A stretch of 9,819 nt of DNA from Chloroflexota bacterium (GTDB taxonomy: Bacteria > Chloroflexota > Dehalococcoidia > RBG-13-53-26). Shown in pieces: positions 1 through 6,583 of the stretch (positions within the stretch are counted from its first letter, which is position 1; each line of letters starts with the position of its first letter). Location: contig JAUWXW010000039.1 in the NCBI GenBank assembly GCA_030616195.1, positions 1 to 9,819 on the forward strand, read 5' to 3'. Made by a program: the position numbers and the translations under genes. The notes beneath the pieces are model-generated. The model did not search any database, was not told the DNA's origin, and saw nothing but the letters and a program-made list of their open reading frames with translations.

Positions 1-600
1 CACCGCAGTAATCTTTATATCGCCCTCAGTGCCTGCTTCCTCAGCTTCTGGCACACGGATAATGATGGTGGCCACCCTGGCCAAGGTGTAGCCTCGATCG
101 GACACGGTGAGGCATACCATGCCCTCAGGGACATCCTCTATTGGTTCAGGTGATAGTGGGGTTGGCTCGACATGAAGGTTCTCGGCGACAGTTATTGTGT
201 GCCTCCCAGATTCGACCTCCACATTGTGTAATGGCGGGTCGATCTCTACCTCCCAGTTACTCGGGGCTTGGACTACTTCCAGGGTAATGTAGGTGGTTCG
301 GTTGCCATCAACATTGTAAAAGCGAATCACCCCCTTCACTTCTCCACCGGGAATAACCTGAAGGCTGGAAGCCCCCCAGGCAGAGGCGAAGTTGTACCTG
401 GCCGGCTCATCAGCTATCTGGTCGGCAGTCTGGTTCGCCGGAAGTTCGGGCTCATCCAACGCAATGGCAGGGTGCATGCTGCCACTGAGTACGGTGTTGG
501 ACTGCCAGCCAGGGGCGAGAACCGAAAATGCGGCAAGTATTGCTAACAGTGCCCCCAGCAGCACCAGGTGGCCTGTCCACTTCATCAACGTCCTCATCAT
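1..600 (-). CDS. Exported/membrane-anchored protein with signal-peptidase-I-like N-terminus and beta-rich Ig/NEW3-like region (partial, C-terminus off window)
   Basis: The reverse complement is open from the edge back to a stop at 718-720. I place the start at ATG 598-600: GGAG lies 9 nt upstream, and a promoter at 640-669 puts transcription start near 633, past the earlier in-frame ATGs at 660 and 639. 200 residues are visible. Residues 1-30 form a basic start (MMRTLMKW) plus one hydrophobic segment (about 12-29). Next comes APGWQSNTVLSGSMHPAI (29-46), which closely resembles the catalytic-serine region of S26B-type signal peptidase I (SGSM, Ser41). The GD and lysine-containing parts expected after it are not seen; an acidic linker rich in E, P and A follows. 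From about residue 85 the pattern (PGGEVKGVIRFYN, SNWEVEIDPP, ARVATIIIRVPEA) resembles Ig-like or NEW3 extracellular domains. Function unknown: either a secreted structural protein or a degenerate peptidase relative. Presence of a gene is fairly sure, domain naming is tentative. Confidence 0.7.
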   Translation of the reverse strand, partial: MMRTLMKWTGHLVLLGALLAILAAFSVLAPGWQSNTVLSGSMHPAIALDEPELPANQTADQIADEPARYNFASAWGASSLQVIPGGEVKGVIRFYNVDGNRTTYITLEVVQAPSNWEVEIDPPLHNVEVESGRHTITVAENLHVEPTPLSPEPIEDVPEGMVCLTVSDRGYTLARVATIIIRVPEAEEAGTEGDIKITAV

Positions 601-639
601 TTTGCCGGGCTCCGCCTTTTCTTTTTCGTGTGCCTTCAT

Positions 640-669
640 ATTACAGGGGCCAGCCAACATTGAGGTCAA
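640..669 (-). promoter_or_regulatory. Candidate sigma70-type promoter for the minus-strand edge gene
   Basis: On the minus strand TTGACC (664-669) and TGTAAT (640-645) are separated by 18 bp, each matching consensus at five of six bases. The predicted transcription start, near 633, leaves about 33 nt before ATG 600. The -35 lies inside one copy of the direct repeat at 662-711. The other copy carries a perfect TTGACA but has only a poor -10 (GATCCT) 17 bp downstream. Confidence 0.5.
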
Positions 670-711
670 AAAAGGATCGAGAATTGCTACAAAGATGTCA
701 AAAAAAGATCG
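662..711. repeat. Two tandem direct repeats (about 18-23 bp, period 32 bp), candidate operator pair
   Basis: Positions 662-679 (GAGGTCAAAAAAGGATCG) and 694-711 (GATGTCAAAAAAAGATCG) differ at 2 of 18 bases, and the similarity extends weakly into GAAT downstream. The 32-bp period is about three helical turns, so the copies lie on one DNA face. On the minus strand each copy contains a -35-like TTGACC or TTGACA. This is consistent with a repressor or activator site pair controlling the edge gene, or with a local duplication of a promoter element. Confidence 0.5.
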
Positions 712-803
712 GGAATCCTAACAATCGAGTCACAACTGCTGCCATTACCTGATCTAGTTCGAACACATAGGTGACCCATGAAGGGTGAGAGGGTTCCGGG
801 TAG

Positions 804-825
804 GTGAAGGAAGTGATTCCTTCAC
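804..825. promoter_or_regulatory. Perfect 9-bp inverted repeat upstream of the regulator promoter
   Basis: GTGAAGGAA (804-812) and TTCCTTCAC (817-825) are perfect inverted copies around a 4-bp GTGA spacer; with a one-base bulge the pairing extends to 803-828. No T-run follows on either strand, so it is not a typical intrinsic terminator. It ends 33 bp before the -35 of the regulator promoter, which suits an operator for autoregulation of the tup operon. That role is inferred only. Confidence 0.45.
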
Positions 826-858
826 ACCTCAAGAACGAGTTTTCGGCATAAAGGGTAC

Positions 859-887
859 TTGCATTGTTGAGGCCTCTTTGTTATACT
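859..887 (+). promoter_or_regulatory. Candidate promoter of the regulator-tupABC operon
   Basis: TTGCAT (859-864; 3 of 6 to consensus) and TATACT (882-887; 5 of 6) are spaced by exactly 17 bp. Transcription would start near 893-895, giving a leader of about 28 nt to ATG 922. This argues against the upstream in-frame GTG at 895 as the start codon. Confidence 0.45.
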
Positions 888-921
888 TGAACTAGTGCAA
901 ATGCCACAAGGGGCAGAGAAC

Positions 922-2076
922 ATGATACAGGTGCACCTTAGCCAGGTGGCTCACATTCCGCTGTATAAACAGATAGTGGAACAGGTGAAGCAACTCATAG
1001 CCACCGACCAGCTTCAGCCCGGTGAACACTTACCGACGGTTAGGCAACTGGCCCATTCCCTGGGCATCAGCCCGGGCACGGTGGTTAGGGCTTATCTCGA
1101 ACTGGAGCAGGAACAGATAGTAGTGTCGCGGCGCGGGGGAGGCACAGTAGTATCGGCTAGTACTGATGATCCCCGAGTGTCAATGCTGCGTCAGAGGCGC
1201 CTTTCAAATATGGTCAGCAGCAATATTCTGGAGGCTTTGAGTCTGGGTTACAGCCCGGAGGAGCTCGAGGCGGCCTTCTCTCTACACCTGGCTCGTTGGC
1301 GCGAGGAACGGAAGGGCAGACTGGAGACCCTGGAGAGTCGAGGTAGCGATATTGATACCCGAAATACCATCGTCATAGTTGGCAGCCATGATCTAGCGCT
1401 CAACCTCCTGGTAAGTCAGCTTAAGCATAGAAACCCTGAAATCAACATTGATGTCACCCATGCCGGCAGCCTTGGTGGCCTTATTGCCCTCCAGGAGGAA
1501 AGGGCTGACCTGGCCGGTATCCATCTGCTGGATGAGGAAACAGGCGAGTACAACTACCCCTATGTGAAACACATCCTGCCGGGCCGGGAGATGGCCATTG
1601 TGCACCTGGCCTATCGGATCCAGGGCCTCATGTTTGACAGGAGTAATCCCAAGCAAATCAAGGGGCTGGAAGACCTGGGGCGTCCCGAAGTCACCATTCT
1701 CAACCGGCAGAAGGGGTCCGGGACCCGCGTGCTGCTGGACCTTAAGCTGCGGCAACACGGCATCATGCCCTCTGAGGTAAAGGGCTACGAACGCGAGTTG
1801 GATACGCACCTGGCGGTGGCCACCGGCATCGCTCGGGGTGAGGCAGATGTTGGATTGGGCATTGAGGCGGCTGCTCATACCTGTGATCTTGGCTTTCTGC
1901 CCTTATTCAGGGAAAGGTATGACCTGATAATCCCCATAGCAATCTACAGGAGCAGGCTGCTGTCGTCCCTTCTGGAGACTATTAGCAGCGAAGATTTCAT
2001 AAAGGTAGTGGCCAGCGCTGGGGGCTATGATACCTCCCAAACAGGGGCGACGACTTTTTGCAGATATGACAATTGA
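922..2076 (+). CDS. GntR-type winged-helix regulator with PBP-like oxyanion-sensing domain, probable tungstate/molybdate-responsive regulator of tupABC
   Basis: One-component DNA-binding regulator of 384 residues. Start ATG 922 is chosen because AAGGGG sits 8 nt upstream and the N-terminus MIQVHLSQ...IPLYKQIVEQV is typical of GntR (YtrA-like) winged helices; a GTG at 895 would add nine unlikely residues. Residues 1-80 form the winged helix, with PTVRQLAHSLGISPGTVVRAY as helix-turn-helix and RRGGGTVV as wing. After a linker, about 145-360 is a type-II periplasmic-binding-protein-like domain: VGSHDLALNLL, HAGSLGGL, NRQKGSGTRVLLD (261-273), THLAVATGIARGEADVGLGI, and a late YDLIIPIAIY. This PBP_like module is common in regulators of molybdate and related transport. 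It lies 54 nt before tupA in the same direction, so it probably senses tungstate and controls its own operon. Ligand and sign of control are inferred. It is not a ModE/TunR protein: no LysR-like HTH or TOBE domain is visible. Confidence 0.88.
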   Translation: MIQVHLSQVAHIPLYKQIVEQVKQLIATDQLQPGEHLPTVRQLAHSLGISPGTVVRAYLELEQEQIVVSRRGGGTVVSASTDDPRVSMLRQRRLSNMVSSNILEALSLGYSPEELEAAFSLHLARWREERKGRLETLESRGSDIDTRNTIVIVGSHDLALNLLVSQLKHRNPEINIDVTHAGSLGGLIALQEERADLAGIHLLDEETGEYNYPYVKHILPGREMAIVHLAYRIQGLMFDRSNPKQIKGLEDLGRPEVTILNRQKGSGTRVLLDLKLRQHGIMPSEVKGYERELDTHLAVATGIARGEADVGLGIEAAAHTCDLGFLPLFRERYDLIIPIAIYRSRLLSSLLETISSEDFIKVVASAGGYDTSQTGATTFCRYDN

Positions 2077-2130
2077 ACTCTCTGAGCCCCCTCTCCTATT
2101 GGTGTTTGGCAAGAATAGGGAGGCGAAATC

Positions 2131-3006
2131 TTGAGAAAGGCGACTTGTTACGTATCGGTTTGGGTAGCTCTGGTGAGCTTGCTGGTTATGGCTATCGGCT
2201 GCGGTGGCCAGGGGGCTGAAGGCGCAGGGCTATTGCAACCAAAGGGTAGGCTTCGCCTAGCAACGACCACCAGCCTTTATGACACCGGCCTGTGGGGGTA
2301 TCTGGAGCCAATCTTTGAAGAAAAGTATGGGGTCGAGCTAGACGTATTGTATGCTGGCACCGGCATAGCCCTGGAATACGGCAGGGGAGGAGATGTGGAT
2401 GTCATCACCATTCATTCCAAGACCCGTGAGCAGCAGTTCGTAGCTGAAGGATATGGTGTCGAGCGGGTCCCCTTCGCTTACAACTACTTTCTCATTGTGG
2501 GACCGGAAGACGATCCAGTCGGCATTAAGGGGATGACACCCGAAGACGCGTTTAAGAAGCTTGCCGAGACCGGCGCGGTGTCTTTTGTGTCTCGCGGTGA
2601 TGATTCGGGGACCCACGGCAAGGAAAAGGCCATATGGTCAAGCGCCGGGTATGATGACTACGAGGCAATCAGCAACGCGGGGGCATGGTACATAGAGGTA
2701 GGGAGTGGCATGGGGCCAACCCTGCTCATGGCCAGTGAAAAACAAGGCTATACCCTGAGCGACAGGGGGACTTTCCTTTCTTACCAGGGCAAGATAGACC
2801 TGGTGCCCATTGTGGACCAGGGTAGTATCCTGCTCAACGTCTACTCAGCAATCGCCTGTAAGCAGAGCAGGAGCCTGGACATGGCAACCAACCTGGTGAA
2901 CTTCCTTGTGTTGCCCGAGATACAGGAGCTTATCGGCAACTACGGCGCCGCGCAGTATGACCTGCGCCTGTTTACCCCTTGCGCCGGGGCCGAACCTCAA
3001 TCGTAG
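2131..3006 (+). CDS. tupA: Tungstate ABC transporter substrate-binding lipoprotein TupA
   Basis: Extracytoplasmic tungstate-binding protein, 291 residues, of usual TupA length. The start is TTG 2131, with AGGGAGG 7 nt upstream. Residues 1-23 are a signal peptide ending in a lipobox-like AIGC, so Cys24 is the likely lipid anchor; a low-complexity G/A/E stretch links it to the body. TupA hallmarks are ATTTSLYDTGL (44-54; the TTTS oxyanion loop), AGTGIALEYGRGGDVDV, VPFAYNYFLIVGP, FVSRGDDSGTHGKE (152-165; second anion-contacting loop), YIEVGSGMGPTLLMA and YTLSDRGTFLSY. These follow the TupA pattern closely; ModA and WtpA differ in these loops. The stop precedes the chosen tupB start by 23 nt. Family knowledge gives very tight tungstate affinity in TupA; specificity over molybdate here is inferred from the motifs. 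Confidence 0.95.
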   Translation: MRKATCYVSVWVALVSLLVMAIGCGGQGAEGAGLLQPKGRLRLATTTSLYDTGLWGYLEPIFEEKYGVELDVLYAGTGIALEYGRGGDVDVITIHSKTREQQFVAEGYGVERVPFAYNYFLIVGPEDDPVGIKGMTPEDAFKKLAETGAVSFVSRGDDSGTHGKEKAIWSSAGYDDYEAISNAGAWYIEVGSGMGPTLLMASEKQGYTLSDRGTFLSYQGKIDLVPIVDQGSILLNVYSAIACKQSRSLDMATNLVNFLVLPEIQELIGNYGAAQYDLRLFTPCAGAEPQS

Positions 3007-3029
3007 TAACATCTGAGGTACAAGGTACA

Positions 3030-3716
3030 TTGACTGAGCTTTGGGACGGAATAGTTGAGGCGGTACGCCTTATAGTATCGCTTGACCCCGAGGTCATGGA
3101 GATAGCCGGGAGATCGCTGGCGATATCGGCAGCCTCCTGCACTATCGCCATCTTGATCTGTCTGCCGCTGGGCAGCTTGATACACTTCCGGCGTTTCCCG
3201 GGCAAGAAGCTGCTCATAAGTGTAATACAAACCTTATTCAGTTTGCCTACCGTCACCGTCGGCATCATCGTCTTTGTGCTTTTCCGCCGCGTCGGGCCGC
3301 TGGGAGAATTTGGCCTGCTGCATACCCCGGTGGTAATGGTAATAGGACAGGCGATGTTGATTACACCGGTGATGTTGGGGCTCATCATTTCCGCCCTGAG
3401 TGGTGTAGATAGGGCGGTATCAGAAACCGCCACCTCCCTAGGCGCCAGCAGGTTTCAGATGATGGTGGTCACCGTAAGGGAGGCGAGATACGCCATAATG
3501 ACGGCAGTGATAATGGGGTTTGGCCGGGCAATCTCCGAGGTGGGGTTGTCCATGATGATCGGTGGCAATATCGCCGGATTTACCAGGACCATCACTACCG
3601 CAATGTTACTGGAGACATCGAGGGGTGACATTGAGCTGGCGATGGCCTTGGGAATAATCTTGATCTTGATCGCGCTGGTAATAAATGTGGCCCTGAACAG
3701 GATTCAGCAGAAATAA
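3030..3716 (+). CDS. tupB: Tungstate ABC transporter permease TupB
   Basis: Inner-membrane channel subunit of the tungstate importer, 228 residues from TTG 3030. A longer reading from TTG 2979 would overlap the end of tupA and add a non-hydrophobic stretch. The 3030 start gives TELWDGIVEAVRLIVSLDPEV, the usual TupB N-terminus, with GAGG and AAGG sequences just upstream. Several hydrophobic segments follow (SLAISAASCTIAILICL, VIQTLFSLPTVTVGIIVFVLF, VVMVIGQAMLITPVMLGLII, and a final IILILIALVINVAL). The cytoplasmic coupling loop reads AVSETATSLGASRFQMM...GFGRAISEVG, the EAA-type motif that contacts the ATPase. MIGGNIAGFTRTITTAMLLETSRGD is characteristic of TupB. tupC starts 11 nt after the stop, within the same operon. 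Confidence 0.94.
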   Translation: MTELWDGIVEAVRLIVSLDPEVMEIAGRSLAISAASCTIAILICLPLGSLIHFRRFPGKKLLISVIQTLFSLPTVTVGIIVFVLFRRVGPLGEFGLLHTPVVMVIGQAMLITPVMLGLIISALSGVDRAVSETATSLGASRFQMMVVTVREARYAIMTAVIMGFGRAISEVGLSMMIGGNIAGFTRTITTAMLLETSRGDIELAMALGIILILIALVINVALNRIQQK

Positions 3717-3727
3717 GGAGCGACGCC

Positions 3728-4810
3728 ATGGCTTTAATAGAACTCGCCGGCCTGGGACAAGAATACGAGGGGCGACATGTCCTGAAGGACATCAACCTCG
3801 GGATTGACCGAGGCGAGGTCTTTGCCTTAATTGGCCCGACGGGCGCTGGCAAAACGACGCTGGTCAGGCTGTTAGACCTCTTGGACCTGCCGGCTTCGGG
3901 GCGGATATATTTTGATGGGGTAGACGTTACCCGTTCCCGGCATCACAGGCTGAAGGCACGTCGCCGCATGGCGTATGTGCAGCAAAAGCCGATTGTATTC
4001 AGTATGAATGTCTATGGCAATGTCGCCTGTGGTCTGAGGTGGAGGCATGAAAAGAAAGAGGTTATCCGTCACAAGGTGGAAAGCGCTCTGGAGTTGGTTG
4101 GCATGGCCGACTGCGAGAACAGGGATGCCAAGACACTTTCTGGAGGCGAGACGCAGCGGGTGGCTATAGCCCGGGCTTTGGTTACTGACCCGGAGGTGCT
4201 TCTCCTGGACGAGCCGACCGCCAATCTGGACCCTGTTTCCGTATCAAGGGTAGAGGAGGTCCTGGAACAGATTATTGCTGAGCAAAAGATGACCGTGCTG
4301 ATGGCTACCCATGACATGCCCCAGGGGCAGCGCCTGGCTAGCAGGGTTGGGGTGCTCATAAATGGCGAGATGCTTCAGGTAGGCAGTCCCAACGAAGTAT
4401 TCTGTTCACCCAAAAGCAGAGAGGTAGCTGAGTTTGTCGGCGTGGAAAACATCCTGGCTGGGGTGATAGCAGAGAAAGACGATGATCTGGTCAACATAAG
4501 TGTAAATGGACATGTCATTCAAGCGATTTCGGACTATGCAATAGGTGACAAGGTCCATGCCCTGGTCAGGCCCGAGGATGTCACCTTCAGACTCTCCAAG
4601 GAACCGAGCAGTGCCAGGAACCTATTTGAGGGGGAAATAAGCAGAATGACTCCAATAGGGCCGCTGGTCAGAATTGAGGTGGACTGCGGTTTTCCCCTTC
4701 TGGGGGTGCTAACGACAAGGTCAGCGCAAGAGCTTGAGCTTACTATCGGCAAGTACGTTTACGCCAGCTTCAAAGCTACCGCGATACACCTCATCAAGAG
4801 GCACAATTAA
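3728..4810 (+). CDS. tupC: Tungstate ABC transporter ATPase TupC with C-terminal TOBE/regulatory extension
   Basis: ATP-hydrolysing subunit, 360 residues, ATG start with AAGGAG 7 nt upstream. The nucleotide-binding domain (1-240) is intact: Walker A GPTGAGKTT (36-44), Q-loop YVQQKP (83-88), signature LSGGETQRVAIARAL (137-151), Walker B VLLLDEPTANLDP (157-169) and switch His195 in ATHD. Residues about 241-360 form a C-terminal extension: VENILAGVI, HALVRPEDVTF, then NLFEGEISRMTPIGPLVRIEV and YASFKATAIHLI. This looks like the TOBE-type regulatory domain of ModC/WtpC/PotA ATPases. In ModC-like proteins such domains bind oxyanion and slow transport when the cell is replete; a similar feedback here is inference. 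It is the last gene of the tup operon. Many TupC proteins are shorter and lack this extension, so a ModC-like origin is possible, but context supports tungstate. Confidence 0.92.
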   Translation: MALIELAGLGQEYEGRHVLKDINLGIDRGEVFALIGPTGAGKTTLVRLLDLLDLPASGRIYFDGVDVTRSRHHRLKARRRMAYVQQKPIVFSMNVYGNVACGLRWRHEKKEVIRHKVESALELVGMADCENRDAKTLSGGETQRVAIARALVTDPEVLLLDEPTANLDPVSVSRVEEVLEQIIAEQKMTVLMATHDMPQGQRLASRVGVLINGEMLQVGSPNEVFCSPKSREVAEFVGVENILAGVIAEKDDDLVNISVNGHVIQAISDYAIGDKVHALVRPEDVTFRLSKEPSSARNLFEGEISRMTPIGPLVRIEVDCGFPLLGVLTTRSAQELELTIGKYVYASFKATAIHLIKRHN

Positions 4811-4933
4811 GACTTCGGGGGCGACGTATGGCTGGACCCAAAACTACGACAGACGATGTGGGAGGTGAGCCTTTTGAATCTCTGCTCACAAATTGGGGAT
4901 AGCTGGTAAGCCTAGCTCCAGCCCACCTATAAG

Positions 4934-4942
4934 TGATACAAT
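4934..4942 (+). promoter_or_regulatory. Candidate extended -10 promoter of cimA
   Basis: TGATACAAT at 4934-4942 matches the extended -10 pattern TG-N-TATAAT with a single hexamer difference. No good -35 lies 16-18 bp upstream, as is common for extended -10 promoters. Transcription would start near 4949, giving a leader of about 38 nt to the cimA TTG. The 122 bp between tupC and this promoter contain no clear terminator, so read-through from the tup operon cannot be excluded. Confidence 0.4.
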
Positions 4943-4986
4943 TACCGCATGAAGCTATCTTATTTTGTCTCAGGGGGACCAGGCAA

Positions 4987-6573
4987 TTGAAACACGTTCA
5001 GCTCTACGATACCACTCTCAGAGACGGCGCCCAGCAGCCGGGTATCACCTTCTCTGTGGAGGACAAACTGAAGATTGCCCGCAAGCTGGACGAACTGGGC
5101 ATTCATTTCATTGAAGGTGGTTGGCCTGGGTCCAACCCCAAGGACACAGAGTTCTTTCGTAGAGCCCGGGACCTTCATCTCTCTCAGGCGCTGCTTTGTG
5201 CCTTTGGCAGTACCAGACGACCGCGTGTTGCTACCGACAAGGACCCTAACCTTCGCGCTCTCGTTCGTGCCAAGACTCCGGTAGTGACCCTGGTGGGCAA
5301 GAGCTCGGAGCAGCAGGTAACGCGGGTGCTGGAGACCAGCCTGGAAGAAAATCTGGCCATGATCGGGGACTCCGTAAGCTTTCTCAAATCCAAGGGATGT
5401 ACGGTCTTCTTCGACGCAGAGCATTTCTTCGATGGATACAAGGCAAATCGTGAATACGCGTTACTGACTATCAGGACGGCTGATGAGGCGGGTGCTGACT
5501 GCGTTGTTCTCTGCGATACCAACGGCGGCACTTTGCCCTACGACTTAGCTGCCATGGTGGAGGTGGCGGGAAAGGAAGTAACCAGTCCTTTGGGCATCCA
5601 CGCCCACAACGATGCTGGTCTGGCAGTAGCCTGTTCCATTGTGGCTGTTCGAGCTGGTGTGGTCCAGGTTCAGGGGACTATTAATGGCTATGGGGAGCGC
5701 TGTGGCAATGCCAACCTTTGCTCTATTATCCCCGCCCTTAAGCTGAAGATGGGCATCCCTTGTGTCACTGACGAGCAGTTAGCCAAGCTGAAGGAGGTTG
5801 CTCACTACGTCAGTGAGCTGGCCAATCTATCTGTTTCCGCCCGCAGACCCTATGTGGGCAGTAGCGCCTTCGCTCACAAAGGGGGCCTCCACGTTTCGGC
5901 GATGGCCAAGTGGGAGGCAAGCTACCAGCATATTGATCCTGAGCTAGTCGGCAATCGCAGCGCGGTAGTCGTATCAGAGTTGTCCGGGGTGAGTAATATT
6001 GTCTATAAGGCCAGGGAGCGGGGGCTTGACCTTTCTCCAGGCGAGGAAGCGCGGCGCATCCTGGAGCAGGTCAAGTCCATGGAGGGTCGGGGCTTTCAGT
6101 ATGAAGATGCGGAGGCTTCCTTTGATCTGCTGGTGCACCGCGCTCAGCCCGATTACCGGCCTCCCTTTGAGCTGGTCGATTTTATGGTGATGGTGGAGAA
6201 GCGACGTCGTCCTGCAGCCAGCGGTGAGGAAACGCTGGCTGAGGCTATGGTTAAAGTAAGGGTAGGTGAGCAGGTAGTTCATACTGCTTCCGAGGGCAAC
6301 GGCCCGGTGGATGCCCTGGACGCGGCTCTGCGCAAGGCCCTGACCGAGTTTTACCCCAGCCTGGCTCAGGTGCGGCTAACGGACTACAAGGTTCGCATTC
6401 TTGATGAGAGCGCTGGTACAGAGGCGCAGGTCAGGGTGCTCATTGAGTCCAGTGATGGGGAGCAGGTCTGGAGCACGGTGGGCAGCTCCACCAACATTAT
6501 TGAAGCCAGCTGGCTTGCCCTGGCTGACAGCCTGGAATACTGGCTGCTGGGAAGAGGGAAGAAGTCTCTGTAG
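4987..6573 (+). CDS. cimA: (R)-citramalate synthase
   Basis: Condenses pyruvate and acetyl-CoA to (R)-citramalate, the first step of threonine-independent isoleucine synthesis, in the cytoplasm. It has 528 residues from TTG 4987, chosen for GGGGGA about 8 nt upstream and because LYDTTLRDG then falls at residues 6-14, as in the family; the frame stays open upstream to GTG-like codons near 4933. The HMGL-like TIM barrel (about 1-270) has Arg12-Asp13 in TLRDGAQQPG, FIEGGWPGSNPKD, the metal-binding HAHND (His205, His207) and QGTINGYGERCGNANLCSI. A linker region carries SSAFAHKGGLHVSAM (His297, His302), as in isopropylmalate and citramalate synthases. Residues about 385-520 form the LeuA-type dimerisation/allosteric domain, where isoleucine feedback normally acts. 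The GGWPGSNPKD pattern and length fit the citramalate synthase branch (TIGR00977-like) rather than LeuA or homocitrate synthase. Partner leuCDB-type genes are not in the window. Confidence 0.92.
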   Translation: MKHVQLYDTTLRDGAQQPGITFSVEDKLKIARKLDELGIHFIEGGWPGSNPKDTEFFRRARDLHLSQALLCAFGSTRRPRVATDKDPNLRALVRAKTPVVTLVGKSSEQQVTRVLETSLEENLAMIGDSVSFLKSKGCTVFFDAEHFFDGYKANREYALLTIRTADEAGADCVVLCDTNGGTLPYDLAAMVEVAGKEVTSPLGIHAHNDAGLAVACSIVAVRAGVVQVQGTINGYGERCGNANLCSIIPALKLKMGIPCVTDEQLAKLKEVAHYVSELANLSVSARRPYVGSSAFAHKGGLHVSAMAKWEASYQHIDPELVGNRSAVVVSELSGVSNIVYKARERGLDLSPGEEARRILEQVKSMEGRGFQYEDAEASFDLLVHRAQPDYRPPFELVDFMVMVEKRRRPAASGEETLAEAMVKVRVGEQVVHTASEGNGPVDALDAALRKALTEFYPSLAQVRLTDYKVRILDESAGTEAQVRVLIESSDGEQVWSTVGSSTNIIEASWLALADSLEYWLLGRGKKSL

Positions 6574-6583
6574 TATTGTTTAT

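Noticed and set aside
268..752. Plus-strand frames opposite the left-edge gene
   Set aside because: The minus-strand frame has a signal/TM segment, a promoter, a ribosome binding site and coherent beta-rich sequence; the plus-strand frames are low-complexity shadows.
803..828. Intrinsic terminator
   Set aside because: The stem is strong but no T-run follows on either strand.
754..895. CTAGTTC (754-760) and GAACTAG (889-895) as looping operators around the regulator promoter
   Set aside because: Only 7-9 bp with a one-base insertion over about 130 bp; chance occurrence is likely.
1393..1878. Long minus-strand frame inside the regulator gene
   Set aside because: It is an antisense shadow of a clearly recognisable PBP-like domain and has no features of its own.
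4811..4986. T-box or other riboswitch upstream of cimA
   Set aside because: No T-box core sequence, specifier stem or terminator/antiterminator pair is visible; only a weak GCTGG/CCAGC stem at 4902-4922.
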